A DNA stretch of 64,000 nucleotides from Psychromonas marina (GCF_030161115.1 NZ_BSPQ01000001.1:796347-860346), one strand, 5' to 3'; counted from the first letter of the stretch, positions 26,933-36,394 are shown. Numbers and translations: made by a program. The notes: generated by a model from the letters alone, not told the origin.

Positions 26933-28276
26933 ATGAATTTACAGTCTTTGAAAAAAAGCATTTACGCATTCTGCCTTATCTTAAGTTTGCCTATTACCAG
27001 TTATGCGAGTGAATTTTTAATCGATGATCTTAATCGAGATAAAAGCAAGCAGCAAACATGGTTGGTGCTACCTTATGTTTTTAGCTCTGACAGTATGGGC
27101 TTTACAACGGGAGCAGTGGGTATCTTTTCAGGTTATATTCAACCACAAATGACCATTGTGGCAACTACTTTTATTGGTGAAGAATTAGCATTACGTAATG
27201 AAGATTTAACAGACCCGGGTAGCGCAAGAACAACCGGTGCTATGCTCGCCATTTCAGGTTACCAACCTAGCTTTTCAGACCGTCTATTTATTAGCGGTAT
27301 TGGTGCCTATGGCTATTACCCTAATCAACGCCTCTATCTCGAAGGGGGCAATGATTCTGTAAAAGATCTTGAAAACACCGATAATGATGCGATCAGCCCA
27401 CTGCAAACTCAGGGCTACAATAACTGGTTTAATATTTACTTCCGCCATGTTTTACCCTGGGGAGAAAGTAAAAAAACGGTTATGCCTAAAATCAAATTAC
27501 AACGTGGCATTGCTGTAAATCGTGACCATATTGGCGGAGGAAAACCCTTTGTAACCGGGCAAACAATCTTCGGAACTGAGCTTTTTTACTCTAAGTGGAG
27601 CGCAGAAAAACTGCTCGAATCACCAGAAATAAATACTAATGGTATCCGTTTATATTTAGAACATGATAATACCGATTATCCGGATAATCCCTCCCGTGGT
27701 TACTCCTTTGGCGCAAAACTTTCTAGTGATTTTGGCATAGGCAATTCAACCCAAAGTTGGAATGCCTTAGAAGTAGATTATTCACATTATATTGAACTGG
27801 ATAATTTTTCATGGAGCAGACAAAACGTCATCGCAATGAGTTTCTGGAGTGCCTACAGCCCTTCCTGGGATGACTCAGAAGATTTCGTCGAAAGTGGTGT
27901 AATAAAAAAACATCAGACTCCAATGTGGGAAGGAGCGCGTCTCGGAGGTTGGACCCGTATGCGTGCCTACGATACCAATCGTTTCAATGATAAAGCCGCT
28001 ATTTATGGCACAATAGAATATCGATTTATTCCACAGTTAAACCCAATGGCCAATCAAAAGTGGAACCCTTTTCCAATTGATTGGTTCCAAATCGTACTCT
28101 TTGCAGAGGCAGGCCGTGTTGCTGAAAAATATGACTTAGGGGAACTGCTTACTGATATGAAATACGACGTCGGGTTTAGTATTCGTACCCTTGCAGCTAA
28201 AGTCCCAGTTCGTTTTGAAATGGCCTTTGGTGAAGAAGGCAGTGCAATGTGGTTTATGCTACAGCAACCTTTTTAA
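26933..28276 (+). CDS. Omp85/BamA-type surface-antigen barrel without POTRA domains
   Basis: 447 residues. Signal peptide ends at about 25 (ITSYAS). The rest is a barrel of about 16 strands, with the lid-locking motif region GARLGGWTRMRAYDTNRF near residue 343, close to the VRGF/Y motif of Omp85 proteins, and a final FMLQQPF ending in Phe. Typical BamA/TamA proteins carry N-terminal POTRA domains; only about 40 residues precede the first strands here, so there is none. Relatives described as BamA/TamA-family surface antigens have unknown cargo. Start ATG at 26933. It is divergent from the 136-residue barrel gene. Confidence 0.82.
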   Translation: MNLQSLKKSIYAFCLILSLPITSYASEFLIDDLNRDKSKQQTWLVLPYVFSSDSMGFTTGAVGIFSGYIQPQMTIVATTFIGEELALRNEDLTDPGSARTTGAMLAISGYQPSFSDRLFISGIGAYGYYPNQRLYLEGGNDSVKDLENTDNDAISPLQTQGYNNWFNIYFRHVLPWGESKKTVMPKIKLQRGIAVNRDHIGGGKPFVTGQTIFGTELFYSKWSAEKLLESPEINTNGIRLYLEHDNTDYPDNPSRGYSFGAKLSSDFGIGNSTQSWNALEVDYSHYIELDNFSWSRQNVIAMSFWSAYSPSWDDSEDFVESGVIKKHQTPMWEGARLGGWTRMRAYDTNRFNDKAAIYGTIEYRFIPQLNPMANQKWNPFPIDWFQIVLFAEAGRVAEKYDLGELLTDMKYDVGFSIRTLAAKVPVRFEMAFGEEGSAMWFMLQQPF

Positions 28277-28287
28277 TGGTTTAATGC

Positions 28288-28791
28288 TTAGAATCCACCA
28301 GACCATCGTTCAAACTCATCAATAACATCAAGCTCTTGCTGTGTTCTTGGTTTAGGGTAATAGGGTAATGCGAGCAACTTATCTGAGGGCAGTAATACCC
28401 AATCTGGGGTGATCTTCATGCGTGAGAGCTGATCCGTATTAGCACGGCGAATATACATATAATAACCATCGGCATGGGTATTCGCATAACTTGCGGTCAA
28501 TACTACCTCTCCCGAAGGTAATCGAACCTTTCGGCCCATCGGGTATAGTTGGTGTAATGCAAAACTTACCCGCGCGTCTTCAAGGCCGCCATCCTTAAAA
28601 CTATTCAAACCAATCGCGGTAGAAGTACCACGATGAGTCCAGCCAACAACCATTAAGTCACTCAGAGAGTCTCTAAAAGGTTTTCCTTTCAGCTCGCCCT
28701 GATTAGAGATAAATTGAACTACAACCGAATCTCCCTCTTCCTCAATAATATTAAGGAACTGCTCACCATTTTTATCCGCTAATAATTTCAT
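28288..28791 (-). CDS. unrecognised 167-residue soluble protein
   Basis: No signal peptide or membrane segment. The sequence is beta-rich in its first half (MKLLADKNGEQFLNIIEEEG, then VVVQFISNQGEL), with a Pro-rich acidic end (YYPKPRTQQELDVIDEFERW). I recognise no motif. It converges with the Omp85-type gene, 11 bases between stops, and lies beside the tRNA-Pro repeat array. Its start ATG at 28791 has little ribosome-site similarity upstream. The frame is long and its codon use resembles its neighbours, so it is likely real. Confidence 0.6.
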   Translation of the reverse strand: MKLLADKNGEQFLNIIEEEGDSVVVQFISNQGELKGKPFRDSLSDLMVVGWTHRGTSTAIGLNSFKDGGLEDARVSFALHQLYPMGRKVRLPSGEVVLTASYANTHADGYYMYIRRANTDQLSRMKITPDWVLLPSDKLLALPYYPKPRTQQELDVIDEFERWSGGF

Positions 28792-28948
28792 TGATAGTTA
28801 TCACTGTTGTTGTCATGTTTACTAAGCACCAACTTAGCATGACAACCACTAAAATAGGTCAAGGAATCGATTACAATTTATAGTAAAGATGATTTGAGAT
28901 AATTATTAAGGCGATATTAAGATGAGTCTGACTCAAACCAGTTAGGAA

Positions 28949-29400
28949 CTTACTATTAAAATTAATAAACACTTAAATGCAAAAATCCCGCTTAGTAATT
29001 AAACTAAGCGGGCTTTTCAAATGTGGTCGGTGATAGAAGATTCGAGCCAGTGAAGAACCCAGAGGTCGCTTAACTTACTATTAAGATTCATAACCCCTAA
29101 AATGCAAAAAGCCCGCTTAGTAATTAAACTAAGCGGGCTTTTCAAATGTGGTCGGTGATAAAGGATTCGAGCCAGTGAAGAACCCAGAGGTCGCTTAACT
29201 TACTATTAAGATTCATAACCCCTAAAATGCAAAAAGCCCGCTTAGTAATTAAACTAAGCGGGCTTTTCAAATGTGGTCGATGATAAAGGATTCGAACCAG
29301 TGAAGAACCCAGAGGTCGCTTAACTTGCTATTAAGATTCATCCCCCTCAAAAATGCAAAAAGCCCGCTTAACTTGTTCAGTTAAGCGGGCTTTTCTATGT
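28949..29400 (-). repeat. tandem 125-bp repeats with tRNA-Pro 3' ends and terminators
   Basis: Four hairpins (stem core CCCGCTTA, starting 28987, 29112, 29237, 29363) stand at 125, 125 and 126 base steps. The first three units each carry, read on the minus strand, a 3' fragment of tRNA-Pro with its CCA (29024-29048, 29149-29173, 29274-29298); the fourth hairpin directly follows the intact tRNA-Pro. Each unit so consists of tRNA tail, T-rich terminator and about 60 bases of spacer. The array is downstream of the Arg-His-Pro operon in the direction of transcription. Confidence 0.9.
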
Positions 29401-29401
29401 G

Positions 29402-29478
29402 TGGTCGGTGATAGAGGATTCGAACCTCTGACCCCCTGGTCCCAAACCAGGTGCGCTACCAAGCTGCGCTAATCACCG
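29402..29478 (-). tRNA. tRNA-Pro (TGG)
   Basis: 77 bases with encoded CCA (29402-29404); anticodon loop TTTGGGA, T-loop TTCGAAT. Last gene of the three-tRNA unit; a terminator hairpin follows at 29363-29393. Confidence 0.95.
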
Positions 29479-29504
29479 AGAATCTGTTTTACATCTAGAA
29501 AAGA

Positions 29505-29581
29505 TGGGGCGAATGACGGGGATTGAACCCGCGACAACCGGAATCACAATCCGGGGCTCTACCAACTGAGCTACATCCGCC
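29505..29581 (-). tRNA. tRNA-His (GTG)
   Basis: 77 bases. Anticodon loop TTGTGAT; the extra 5' G (29581) opposite a C discriminator is the tRNA-His identity mark. CCA encoded. Confidence 0.95.
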
Positions 29582-29626
29582 ACTAAACTAGTTACCAAAG
29601 AACTGAATCATTGTCTTCCGAAGTTA

Positions 29627-29703
29627 TGGCGCACCCGACAGGAGTCGAACCTGTGGCCTTTGCCTCCGGAGGGCAACGCTCTATCCAGCTGAGCTACGGG
29701 TGC
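29627..29703 (-). tRNA. tRNA-Arg (CCG)
   Basis: 77 bases, anticodon loop CTCCGGA, CCA encoded. First gene of the Arg-His-Pro transcript. Confidence 0.95.
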
Positions 29704-29725
29704 TCACGTCTTTGGCGTGGCGCGG

Positions 29726-29754
29726 ATATTACTCAAGCTTGCTGTTTATGTCTA
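29726..29754 (-). promoter_or_regulatory. promoter of the Arg-His-Pro tRNA operon
   Basis: TAGACA (29749-29754), 17-base spacer, TAATAT (29726-29731), followed by a GC-rich discriminator CCGCGCC. Confidence 0.75.
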
Positions 29755-29957
29755 CCCTTTTTTAAACATTTTTTGAAATTACTGTTTAATTGCTTATTGT
29801 TCAAACAATTCTAAGAAATAGGCATAAAAAACATACTGAGCTTGCCTATCATGACTCAAGCAGGCATTTTTTAAAATAGATCGATCTCATTATAAATAAG
29901 ATGCTTTTCACATTTTCAGATATACTTTATTTAATTACTTTATTAAGAGCCTTCATT

Positions 29958-32540
29958 ATGACACAAGACCCGCATCTCGAACGAGAATCACAAACATACG
30001 AACATCCGGTACCTAGCCGTGAGTTCATTTTAGAATTCCTAGAAAAACAAGCGAAGCCTATTACGCGTGACGCTATTTTTAATGCTTTTTCACTCAGTAG
30101 TGAAGAGGAAGCGGAAGGACTTCGCCGCCGTTTAAAAGCGATGGAACGTGATGGTCAATTAGTATGGTGCCGTAATGCAACTTACGCCTTACCTGATAAA
30201 CTGGACTTAGTGAAAGGCAAGGTTATTGGTCATAAAGATGGTTTTGGCTTTTTAAAGAGCCCAGATCAAGAAAAAGACCTCTTTTTACCAGCACATCAAA
30301 TGCGCTTCCTATTTCACGGAGATGAGATTTTAGCGCAGCCTGTAAAAGTAGACTCTCGCGGCCGAACTGAAGCACGCTTCGTTCGTTTATTGGAAGCACG
30401 TACTGGCACTATTGTGGGCCGTTATTTTGTTGAAGATGGTTTAGCGATGGTGATCCCTGATGACTCACGCATCAACCAACAGATTTTAATCAACAAGGAA
30501 AACAACTGTGGCGCACGTCATGGTCAAATCGTTGTGGTTGAAATCATCCATCGTCCAAAAGCACGTTTCAGCGCATTAGGTAAAATCACTGAAGTACTTG
30601 GCCAAGATATGCAACCTGGTATGGAGGTAGAAATCGCACTACGTACTCATGACATTCCACATGAATGGCCTGAGGGGTTAGAAAAAGAGTTAAAAGTGTT
30701 TGGCGAATTTGTGCCAGATCACGCGATTGAAGGCCGTGTTGATCTACGCGAATTACCGCTAGTTACGATTGATGGCGAAGATGCTCGTGATTTCGATGAT
30801 GCCGTTTTCTGTCAGAAAGAGCCTGATGGCGGCTGGCGTTTATGGGTTGCGATTGCAGATGTAAGTTATTACGTACGCAACAATACTATTTTAGATAAAG
30901 AAGCGATCAACCGTGGTAACTCTGTTTACTTCCCAGACCAAGTTATCCCGATGCTACCAGAAGTACTGTCTAATGGCCTATGTTCACTTAATCCACAAGT
31001 AAATCGCCTGTGTATGGTAAGTGAAATGGTGATTGGTAAAGATGGTCATTTAAAAGATTACAAATTCTACGAAGCGGTGATGAACTCACACGCACGCTTT
31101 ACTTACACTAAGGTTGCTAAAATCTTAGCGGGTGATACTGAATTACGTGAGCAATACAATCCACTTGTACCTCACTTAGAAGAACTTGAAAACCTTTATA
31201 AAGCATTCAAAAAAGCACGTAAGATTCGTGGTGGCATGGAATTTGAAACATTAGAAACGCGTTTCATCTTTGATGAAAACCGTAAAATTTCATCGATTGA
31301 ACCACTTGTACGTAACGATGCACACAAGATCATCGAAGAATGTATGATTCAAGCAAACGTTGCATCAGCGCGTTTAATTGAAAGCGCACAAGCTGCCGCT
31401 TTATTCCGCGTTCATGAAACACCAAGTGAAGAGAAGCTGGTTAACTTCCGTTCATTCCTGGGTGAACTAGGCTTAAGCCTTGGTGGTGGCGATAAACCTG
31501 CCCCACGTGATTACGCTGATTTAGCAGAAGTATTTGCCGGTCGTGAAGACAGTGAGTTATTACAAACGATGCTGCTACGCTCAATGAAACAAGCTGTTTA
31601 TCAAGATGAAAATCTTGGTCACTTTGGCTTAGCATTAGGTGAATACTCGCACTTCACCTCGCCTATTCGTCGTTACCCTGACTTGATTTTACATCGTGCT
31701 ATTAAGTACCTTGTGCAACACCAAGAGAAAGGTCAGTTAAAATCGAAATGGACTGAAACCGGTGGTTTCCATTACCAACACAGTGAAATGGGCGTATTAG
31801 GCGAGCATTGTTCAATGACAGAACGTCGTGCTGATGATGCAACACGTGATGTTGCTGATGCACTTAAATGTGAATATATGCAAGATCACATTGGTGATGT
31901 AATGGTCGGTACCATTGCGGCGGTAACGAACTTTGGTTTCTTTGTACGTTTGAATGATATCCATATTGATGGTTTGGTTCATGTAACCGGATTAATCAGT
32001 GATTATTATATCTTTGATGCGGGTAAACAAACCCTCAAAGGCGAACGTACAGGTCGTACTTACCGTATTGGTGATGTACTGGAAGTTAAAGTGCTATCGA
32101 TTAACTTAGACGATAAAAAAATCGACTTCGAACTAAATGATGAAGCAGTGGCAGGCCAACGTAAACGTGGTTTAAAAACAGGTGATAAATCTAAAGATCA
32201 CGCTAAATCGGCACCTAAAAAAGATCGTCCGATTGATAAACGCAAGCGCAATAAAAAAGAGCGTCAGGAAAATGAACAATCTACAGCCAAAACTGATGAT
32301 GAATCTGCTAACAAGCCTTCTGATAAGCCTAAAAAACCGTTTGTAAAGAAAAGTAATAAGCTAACAGAAGAAGAGCTTGCTAAAAGAAAAGCGGCTAACA
32401 AACAGAAAAAAAAGCCTAAAAGAAAAGTAGCACAAGGCGAAAAGAACACCTCTTCTTCGAAAAAGAAGAAAACCACGGCAACGCAGAAAAAAGCAAGTCG
32501 TGCAGCACGTTCAAGTGCTAAGCCAAATAACAATAGATAA
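29958..32540 (+). CDS. rnr: ribonuclease R
   Basis: 3'-5' hydrolytic exoribonuclease that unwinds structured RNA; important in cold for mRNA and rRNA quality control. 860 residues from the ATG at 29958 (MTQDPHLERE); the frame is open 19 codons more but that part is hydrophobic and not family-like. Order: winged-helix region (about 25-80), cold-shock domains (about 85-230), RNB catalytic domain with DGEDARDFDDAVF (about residue 274), S1 domain (about 640-725), and a Lys/Ser-rich basic tail (about 725-860) that is longer than in E. coli (813 residues). Upstream of rlmB as in E. coli; a hairpin lies between them. Confidence 0.96.
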   Translation: MTQDPHLERESQTYEHPVPSREFILEFLEKQAKPITRDAIFNAFSLSSEEEAEGLRRRLKAMERDGQLVWCRNATYALPDKLDLVKGKVIGHKDGFGFLKSPDQEKDLFLPAHQMRFLFHGDEILAQPVKVDSRGRTEARFVRLLEARTGTIVGRYFVEDGLAMVIPDDSRINQQILINKENNCGARHGQIVVVEIIHRPKARFSALGKITEVLGQDMQPGMEVEIALRTHDIPHEWPEGLEKELKVFGEFVPDHAIEGRVDLRELPLVTIDGEDARDFDDAVFCQKEPDGGWRLWVAIADVSYYVRNNTILDKEAINRGNSVYFPDQVIPMLPEVLSNGLCSLNPQVNRLCMVSEMVIGKDGHLKDYKFYEAVMNSHARFTYTKVAKILAGDTELREQYNPLVPHLEELENLYKAFKKARKIRGGMEFETLETRFIFDENRKISSIEPLVRNDAHKIIEECMIQANVASARLIESAQAAALFRVHETPSEEKLVNFRSFLGELGLSLGGGDKPAPRDYADLAEVFAGREDSELLQTMLLRSMKQAVYQDENLGHFGLALGEYSHFTSPIRRYPDLILHRAIKYLVQHQEKGQLKSKWTETGGFHYQHSEMGVLGEHCSMTERRADDATRDVADALKCEYMQDHIGDVMVGTIAAVTNFGFFVRLNDIHIDGLVHVTGLISDYYIFDAGKQTLKGERTGRTYRIGDVLEVKVLSINLDDKKIDFELNDEAVAGQRKRGLKTGDKSKDHAKSAPKKDRPIDKRKRNKKERQENEQSTAKTDDESANKPSDKPKKPFVKKSNKLTEEELAKRKAANKQKKKPKRKVAQGEKNTSSSKKKKTTATQKKASRAARSSAKPNNNR

Positions 32541-32561
32541 TATATAGATAATAATATTTAT

Positions 32562-32583
32562 AGGTGAAACTAACGTTTCACCT
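32562..32583 (+). terminator. hairpin between rnr and rlmB
   Basis: AGGTGAAAC (32562-32570) pairs perfectly with GTTTCACCT (32575-32583), followed by CTTT. It ends 21 bases before the rlmB start, so it may reduce readthrough or act as a processing site. Confidence 0.5.
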
Positions 32584-32604
32584 CTTTACAAAGAGATAAG
32601 TAAG

Positions 32605-33345
32605 ATGAGCAAAAGTGAACTAATTTACGGCATGCACGCCGTTGATGCGATATTAGAAACACAACCTGAGCGTGTCATTGAAATATACACATTAAAAGGT
32701 CGTGATGATCAACGTCTAACTGATATCACTCAAAAAGCACAAGAATGGGGGATTTCAGTACAACAGATGCTACGTAAATCACTCGATGAAAAATCTAATG
32801 ATGAACAACATCAAGGTGTGATTGCCCGTATTAAAATTGCAAAAGTGTTAACAGATAATGATTTAGAACCTATTCTGAATGAGTTAAATGAACCACCATT
32901 TTTACTTATTTTAGATGGGGTAACTGACCCGCATAACTTAGGTGCTTGTTTACGTAGCGCAGATGCAGCAGGTGTGCATGCGGTGATTATCCCTAAAGAT
33001 AATTCAGCAAGTTTCACACCCGTTGTGCGTAAAGTTGCTTGTGGTGCGGCTGAGTCGGTTCCATTAATTCACGTAACTAACCTTGCGCGCTGTATGCGCG
33101 ACCTGCAAGAAAAAGGCATTTGGTTATACGGTACAGCAGGTGAAGCAGAGCAAGAAGTTTACGACTGTAAATTTGCTGGCGGCATTGCGATTGCGATGGG
33201 TGCGGAAGGTAAAGGTTTACGTCGCTTAACACGTGAACACTGTGATGAGCTTATTAAACTGCCTATGGCAGGCGCTGTATCGAGCTTAAACGTTTCTGTA
33301 GCAACGGGCGTGTGTTTGTTTGAAGTAGTACGTCAAAGACGCTAA
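32605..33345 (+). CDS. rlmB: 23S rRNA (guanosine-2251-2'-O)-methyltransferase
   Basis: SPOUT/TrmH-family enzyme that methylates G2251 in the peptidyl-transferase loop of 23S rRNA. 246 residues, usual length. N-terminal substrate-binding part [12 protein letters not shown]; the three SpoU motifs are [16 protein letters not shown] (about 109), [14 protein letters not shown] (about 197) and [17 protein letters not shown] (about 217), which form the trefoil knot. Ribosome site AAAGAGATAAG before ATG. Follows rnr as in E. coli. Confidence 0.96.
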   Translation: MSKSELIYGMHAVDAILETQPERVIEIYTLKGRDDQRLTDITQKAQEWGISVQQMLRKSLDEKSNDEQHQGVIARIKIAKVLTDNDLEPILNELNEPPFLLILDGVTDPHNLGACLRSADAAGVHAVIIPKDNSASFTPVVRKVACGAAESVPLIHVTNLARCMRDLQEKGIWLYGTAGEAEQEVYDCKFAGGIAIAMGAEGKGLRRLTREHCDELIKLPMAGAVSSLNVSVATGVCLFEVVRQRR

Positions 33346-33364
33346 AAAGCGCTACAAACGTAAT

Positions 33365-33504
33365 AAGGCTGGAAAGCAGGAAGGCTAACCCCCTCTAACT
33401 TTCAAGCCTTTAAGCCATCTTACTTTCCAGCTTTCTAACCTTCTGACTTTCAGGCATTCAAGCTTTCAAGTCTTCAAGTATTCAACCTCTAGCTTTCCAG
33501 CCTT
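33365..33504. repeat. degenerate minisatellite bounded by a 12-bp inverted repeat
   Basis: The stretch is built of variants of CTTTCAAGC, CTTTCCAGC and CTTTCTAAC. Its ends are AAGGCTGGAAAG (33365-33376) and the exact reverse complement CTTTCCAGCCTT (33493-33504). It fills the space between rlmB and the convergent DUF481 gene. Confidence 0.65.
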
Positions 33505-33518
33505 AAAGCGTTGCTACC

Positions 33519-34748
33519 CTAAAACGCATACAATAAACTTAACCCACTGCTTATCTCTTGATTAACCGTATCGACTGGTACATTTTGGGTAAATTTATAA
33601 TCAAAGTTAAAAATCAGGTATAACTCTTGGTAGATACGATTTTGTGCTTTGAAGTTAACGCTATGGACACTGTTACCCCGCCCCGTTTCTAATACCGTAT
33701 CGATCGCAACTTGCAAACTATCAGTAACAACACGCTCATAGTTTAGCCTTGTTCGAACAATAAATTCATCAATAGAAACTGCATCTTCACCCGCATTGGG
33801 GACAGCAAAACGATAACCAGGCCCAATCTCAATATTAAACTTGTGGCGCTCTGTATTAAAAAATATTCGTCCATAACCTATGGTAAAAATATCTTCCTGC
33901 TCATAACTTGAGAATTTACTACGATTAATATCACTGCGCGCATAAACAAGATTAGCGGGATCTAAATTATAATCAGACTGTAATTGCCAACGATATTTTT
34001 GAGTAGAGCTTTCATCATCTTCATTTTCAAATTCAAATTCTAAGTCACTATTAAAATTGTATTTATCAACCTCATCATAATCGAGAATCAAACGTCCATT
34101 TAAGGATCTTGTTACCTGATTATCTTGCTCATATGAAAAGCCAAACTCCATTGAACCCGAAAATTTCTTTATCTCTATTTCATCGGTTGATGACTCATTT
34201 CCAGGTTTACTCGTAGTCACCTTTGATTTAATAAGGTCGGGTTTACTGTCGATGGCATTTTTGACGCGCGTTATTTGCGTTTCAAAGACAGGCACCTCTT
34301 TTTCAACTTTTCCTAGACGTGCAACCTTCGATTTTTCATCGGATAATAACGCTTGTTGTTTTTTCAGTTCTTCTTCTAACGCCAGCAGCTGTTGCTGTAA
34401 CACTGCATTTTCTTTGCTTAATAAAGAGAATCTCTGAGAAGTTTGAGTACGTTTTTGCTGCTCTTTCTTGATCGTATTATCTTTTTGGATAACAGTGGAT
34501 TGAGTTTGAATAAGCAGCGTTTGCAATTGTTCCTCTTTCGAGGGTAACGGATCCATTAATGGAAAATGAAAACTCTGAACCGATGAAATACCAAAATCTT
34601 TTAATGGACCCACCTTAAATACAGGTAACTCGACGTCGGAGTCTTTATCTTGCACGACGTCTGGCGAGGATTTATCTACAAACAGCCAAATATTTGCACT
34701 AAGCAGCGCAATATTTGCTAAAAGAATATAAAACCAACGGTAATTCAC
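33519..34748 (-). CDS. coiled-coil protein with C-terminal DUF481-like beta-barrel
   Basis: 409 residues. One N-terminal hydrophobic helix (about 5-23) without a clear signal-peptidase site, a spacer, a long coiled coil (about 70-150, NTIKKEQQKRTQ, QQLLALEEELKKQQ) and a C-terminal domain of short amphipathic strands (about 190-409) ending in SSGLSLLYAF. The strand region, with repeated acidic residues (DLEFEFENEDDESS), resembles DUF481/YdiY outer-membrane proteins. If the N-terminal helix stays in the inner membrane, the protein could span the periplasm through the coiled coil; alternatively the helix is a signal peptide and the coiled coil hangs from an outer-membrane barrel. Convergent with rlmB. 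Confidence 0.68.
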   Translation of the reverse strand: MNYRWFYILLANIALLSANIWLFVDKSSPDVVQDKDSDVELPVFKVGPLKDFGISSVQSFHFPLMDPLPSKEEQLQTLLIQTQSTVIQKDNTIKKEQQKRTQTSQRFSLLSKENAVLQQQLLALEEELKKQQALLSDEKSKVARLGKVEKEVPVFETQITRVKNAIDSKPDLIKSKVTTSKPGNESSTDEIEIKKFSGSMEFGFSYEQDNQVTRSLNGRLILDYDEVDKYNFNSDLEFEFENEDDESSTQKYRWQLQSDYNLDPANLVYARSDINRSKFSSYEQEDIFTIGYGRIFFNTERHKFNIEIGPGYRFAVPNAGEDAVSIDEFIVRTRLNYERVVTDSLQVAIDTVLETGRGNSVHSVNFKAQNRIYQELYLIFNFDYKFTQNVPVDTVNQEISSGLSLLYAF

Positions 34749-34840
34749 TAAATAACTCTCAAATATTAAAGGATTAACGAAGCGTATTTTAGAGCGTTAA
34801 AATACAGATGCAACGCTAGAAATTGAGATGCGAACTTAAC

Positions 34841-34869
34841 TTGCGTTGCGTCACAGTAAACTGTATGAT
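34841..34869 (+). promoter_or_regulatory. promoter of the rpsF operon
   Basis: TTGCGT (34841-34846), 17-base spacer, TATGAT (34864-34869), about 100 bases before rpsF. Confidence 0.6.
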
Positions 34870-34912
34870 TTGTCGCCTTAATTCAGCCACTCTTTTTGTT
34901 CCTTGCTTCTAT

Positions 34913-34930
34913 TTGGTCCGGCTGAGCCAA
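34913..34930 (+). promoter_or_regulatory. candidate S6:S18 autoregulatory leader hairpin
   Basis: TTGG (34913-34916) pairs with CCAA (34927-34930) around a TCCG-containing internal loop. A CCG bulge in an rpsF leader is the known mark of the S6:S18 binding motif, but I could not align it fully. Confidence 0.4.
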
Positions 34931-34967
34931 GTCAAGAAGCTACTAACCCGTAAGGAGCGATTTTTAT

Positions 34968-35348
34968 ATGCGTCATTATGAAATCGTAGTTATGGTTCAC
35001 CCTGATCAGAGTGAACAAGTAAATGGTATGGTTGAGCGTTACACAGCATCTATTACAGAAGCTGGCGGTACGATCCACCGTCTTGAAGATTGGGGCCGTC
35101 GTCAACTGGCTTACCCAATTAACAAACTTCACAAAGCACACTATGTTCTTATGAACATTGAAGCAGAGCAAAACGTAATCGATGACTTGGAAACTGCTTT
35201 CCGTTTCAACGATGCAGTGATCCGTAATATGATCATGCGTACTAAAACTGCTGTTACTGAAGCATCTGTTGTGGCTAAAGCAAAAGAAGAGCGTGCTCCT
35301 CGTGCTCCACGCCCAGACGCTGCTCCAGAAGCAACTGCTGAAGCATAA
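34968..35348 (+). CDS. rpsF: 30S ribosomal protein S6
   Basis: Binds 16S rRNA with S18. 126 residues; starts [18 protein letters not shown] and holds the usual [20 protein letters not shown] stretch near residue 44. The Ala/Pro/Glu tail is variable in the family. Strong ribosome site TAAGGAGCG. First gene of rpsF-priB-rpsR-rplI. Confidence 0.97.
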   Translation: MRHYEIVVMVHPDQSEQVNGMVERYTASITEAGGTIHRLEDWGRRQLAYPINKLHKAHYVLMNIEAEQNVIDDLETAFRFNDAVIRNMIMRTKTAVTEASVVAKAKEERAPRAPRPDAAPEATAEA

Positions 35349-35356
35349 GAAACTTA

Positions 35357-35662
35357 GTGACTGAGAACTTTTTGCGCCTATCGGGTGTTGTAACTGAAAA
35401 GCCAACATTCAAAGTTAGTCCAAGTGGTGTTGAGCATTGTAATTTTACAATCGAACATCGCTCCGTGCAAAAAGAGGTTGAACTACCACGTAATGCGTTT
35501 TGTTATATGCCCATTGCAATTAGTGGAACACTCGCCACTCAGTTAAAAAACACATTATCGAAAGGTATGCAACTTAGGGTAAGTGGTTTTATCACTTATC
35601 AACAAAGCGCCAATAATATTGGCAAATTAGTGTTGCACGCTCAGTACATAGAACATATTTGA
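35357..35662 (+). CDS. priB: primosomal replication protein N
   Basis: Single-strand DNA-binding OB-fold dimer that helps PriA restart stalled forks. 101 residues, like E. coli PriB (104). Starts LRLSGVVTEKPTFKVSPSG and carries the conserved CNFTIEH segment. The start is GTG at 35357, eight bases after the rpsF stop, as in relatives. The ribosome site is weak, so coupling to rpsF translation is likely. Confidence 0.93.
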   Translation: MTENFLRLSGVVTEKPTFKVSPSGVEHCNFTIEHRSVQKEVELPRNAFCYMPIAISGTLATQLKNTLSKGMQLRVSGFITYQQSANNIGKLVLHAQYIEHI

Positions 35663-35899
<237 letters not shown>

Positions 35900-35915
35900 A
35901 TAGGAGCTATATATT

Positions 35916-36368
35916 ATGGAAGTTATTCTACAAGATACAGTTGCTAACCTTGGTAAACTTGGCGATAAAGTGAACGTTAAAGCAGGTTACGCACGTAACT
36001 TTCTTTTCCCACAGCAAAAAGCTGTACCAGCAAACAAAGCAAATTTAGAAGCTTTTGAAGCACGTCGTGCTGAATTAGAAGCTAAACAAGCTGCGAACCT
36101 TGCTGCTGCACAAACGCGTGGCGCTACACTTGAAGCTTTAGAAGCGGTAACAATCGCATCTAAATGTGGTGATGAAGGTAAACTATTCGGTTCAATCGGT
36201 ACGCGTGATATTGCTGATGCAATCTCTGCTGCTGGTGTAGCTGTAGTTAAAAGTGAAGTTCGTCTTCCTGAAGGCGCTTTACGCAATACTGGTACTTACG
36301 AGATTGCAGTTTCTGTACACTCTGACGTTTCAGTAATTGTTAACCTTGAAGTTGTTGCTGCTGAGTAA
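35916..36368 (+). CDS. rplI: 50S ribosomal protein L9
   Basis: 150 residues, usual length. N-terminal domain [19 protein letters not shown] and [10 protein letters not shown]; long central helix (about 42-75) rich in Ala/Glu; C-terminal domain with [16 protein letters not shown]. Binds 23S rRNA domain V near the L1 stalk. Last gene of the operon, ended by a hairpin at 36395. A copy of its last ~100 bases follows at 36443. Confidence 0.98.
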   Translation: MEVILQDTVANLGKLGDKVNVKAGYARNFLFPQQKAVPANKANLEAFEARRAELEAKQAANLAAAQTRGATLEALEAVTIASKCGDEGKLFGSIGTRDIADAISAAGVAVVKSEVRLPEGALRNTGTYEIAVSVHSDVSVIVNLEVVAAE

Positions 36369-36394
36369 TCTGCAAAAACAATTTTAATGTTTAA

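Noticed and set aside
28949..29400. CRISPR array
   Set aside because: Units are 125 bp with nearly no variable spacers, and they contain tRNA tails and terminators; no cas genes.
34932..35408. 158-codon frame antisense to rpsF
   Set aside because: Antisense shadow of rpsF; Cys/Ser/Phe-rich as expected from reversed coding.
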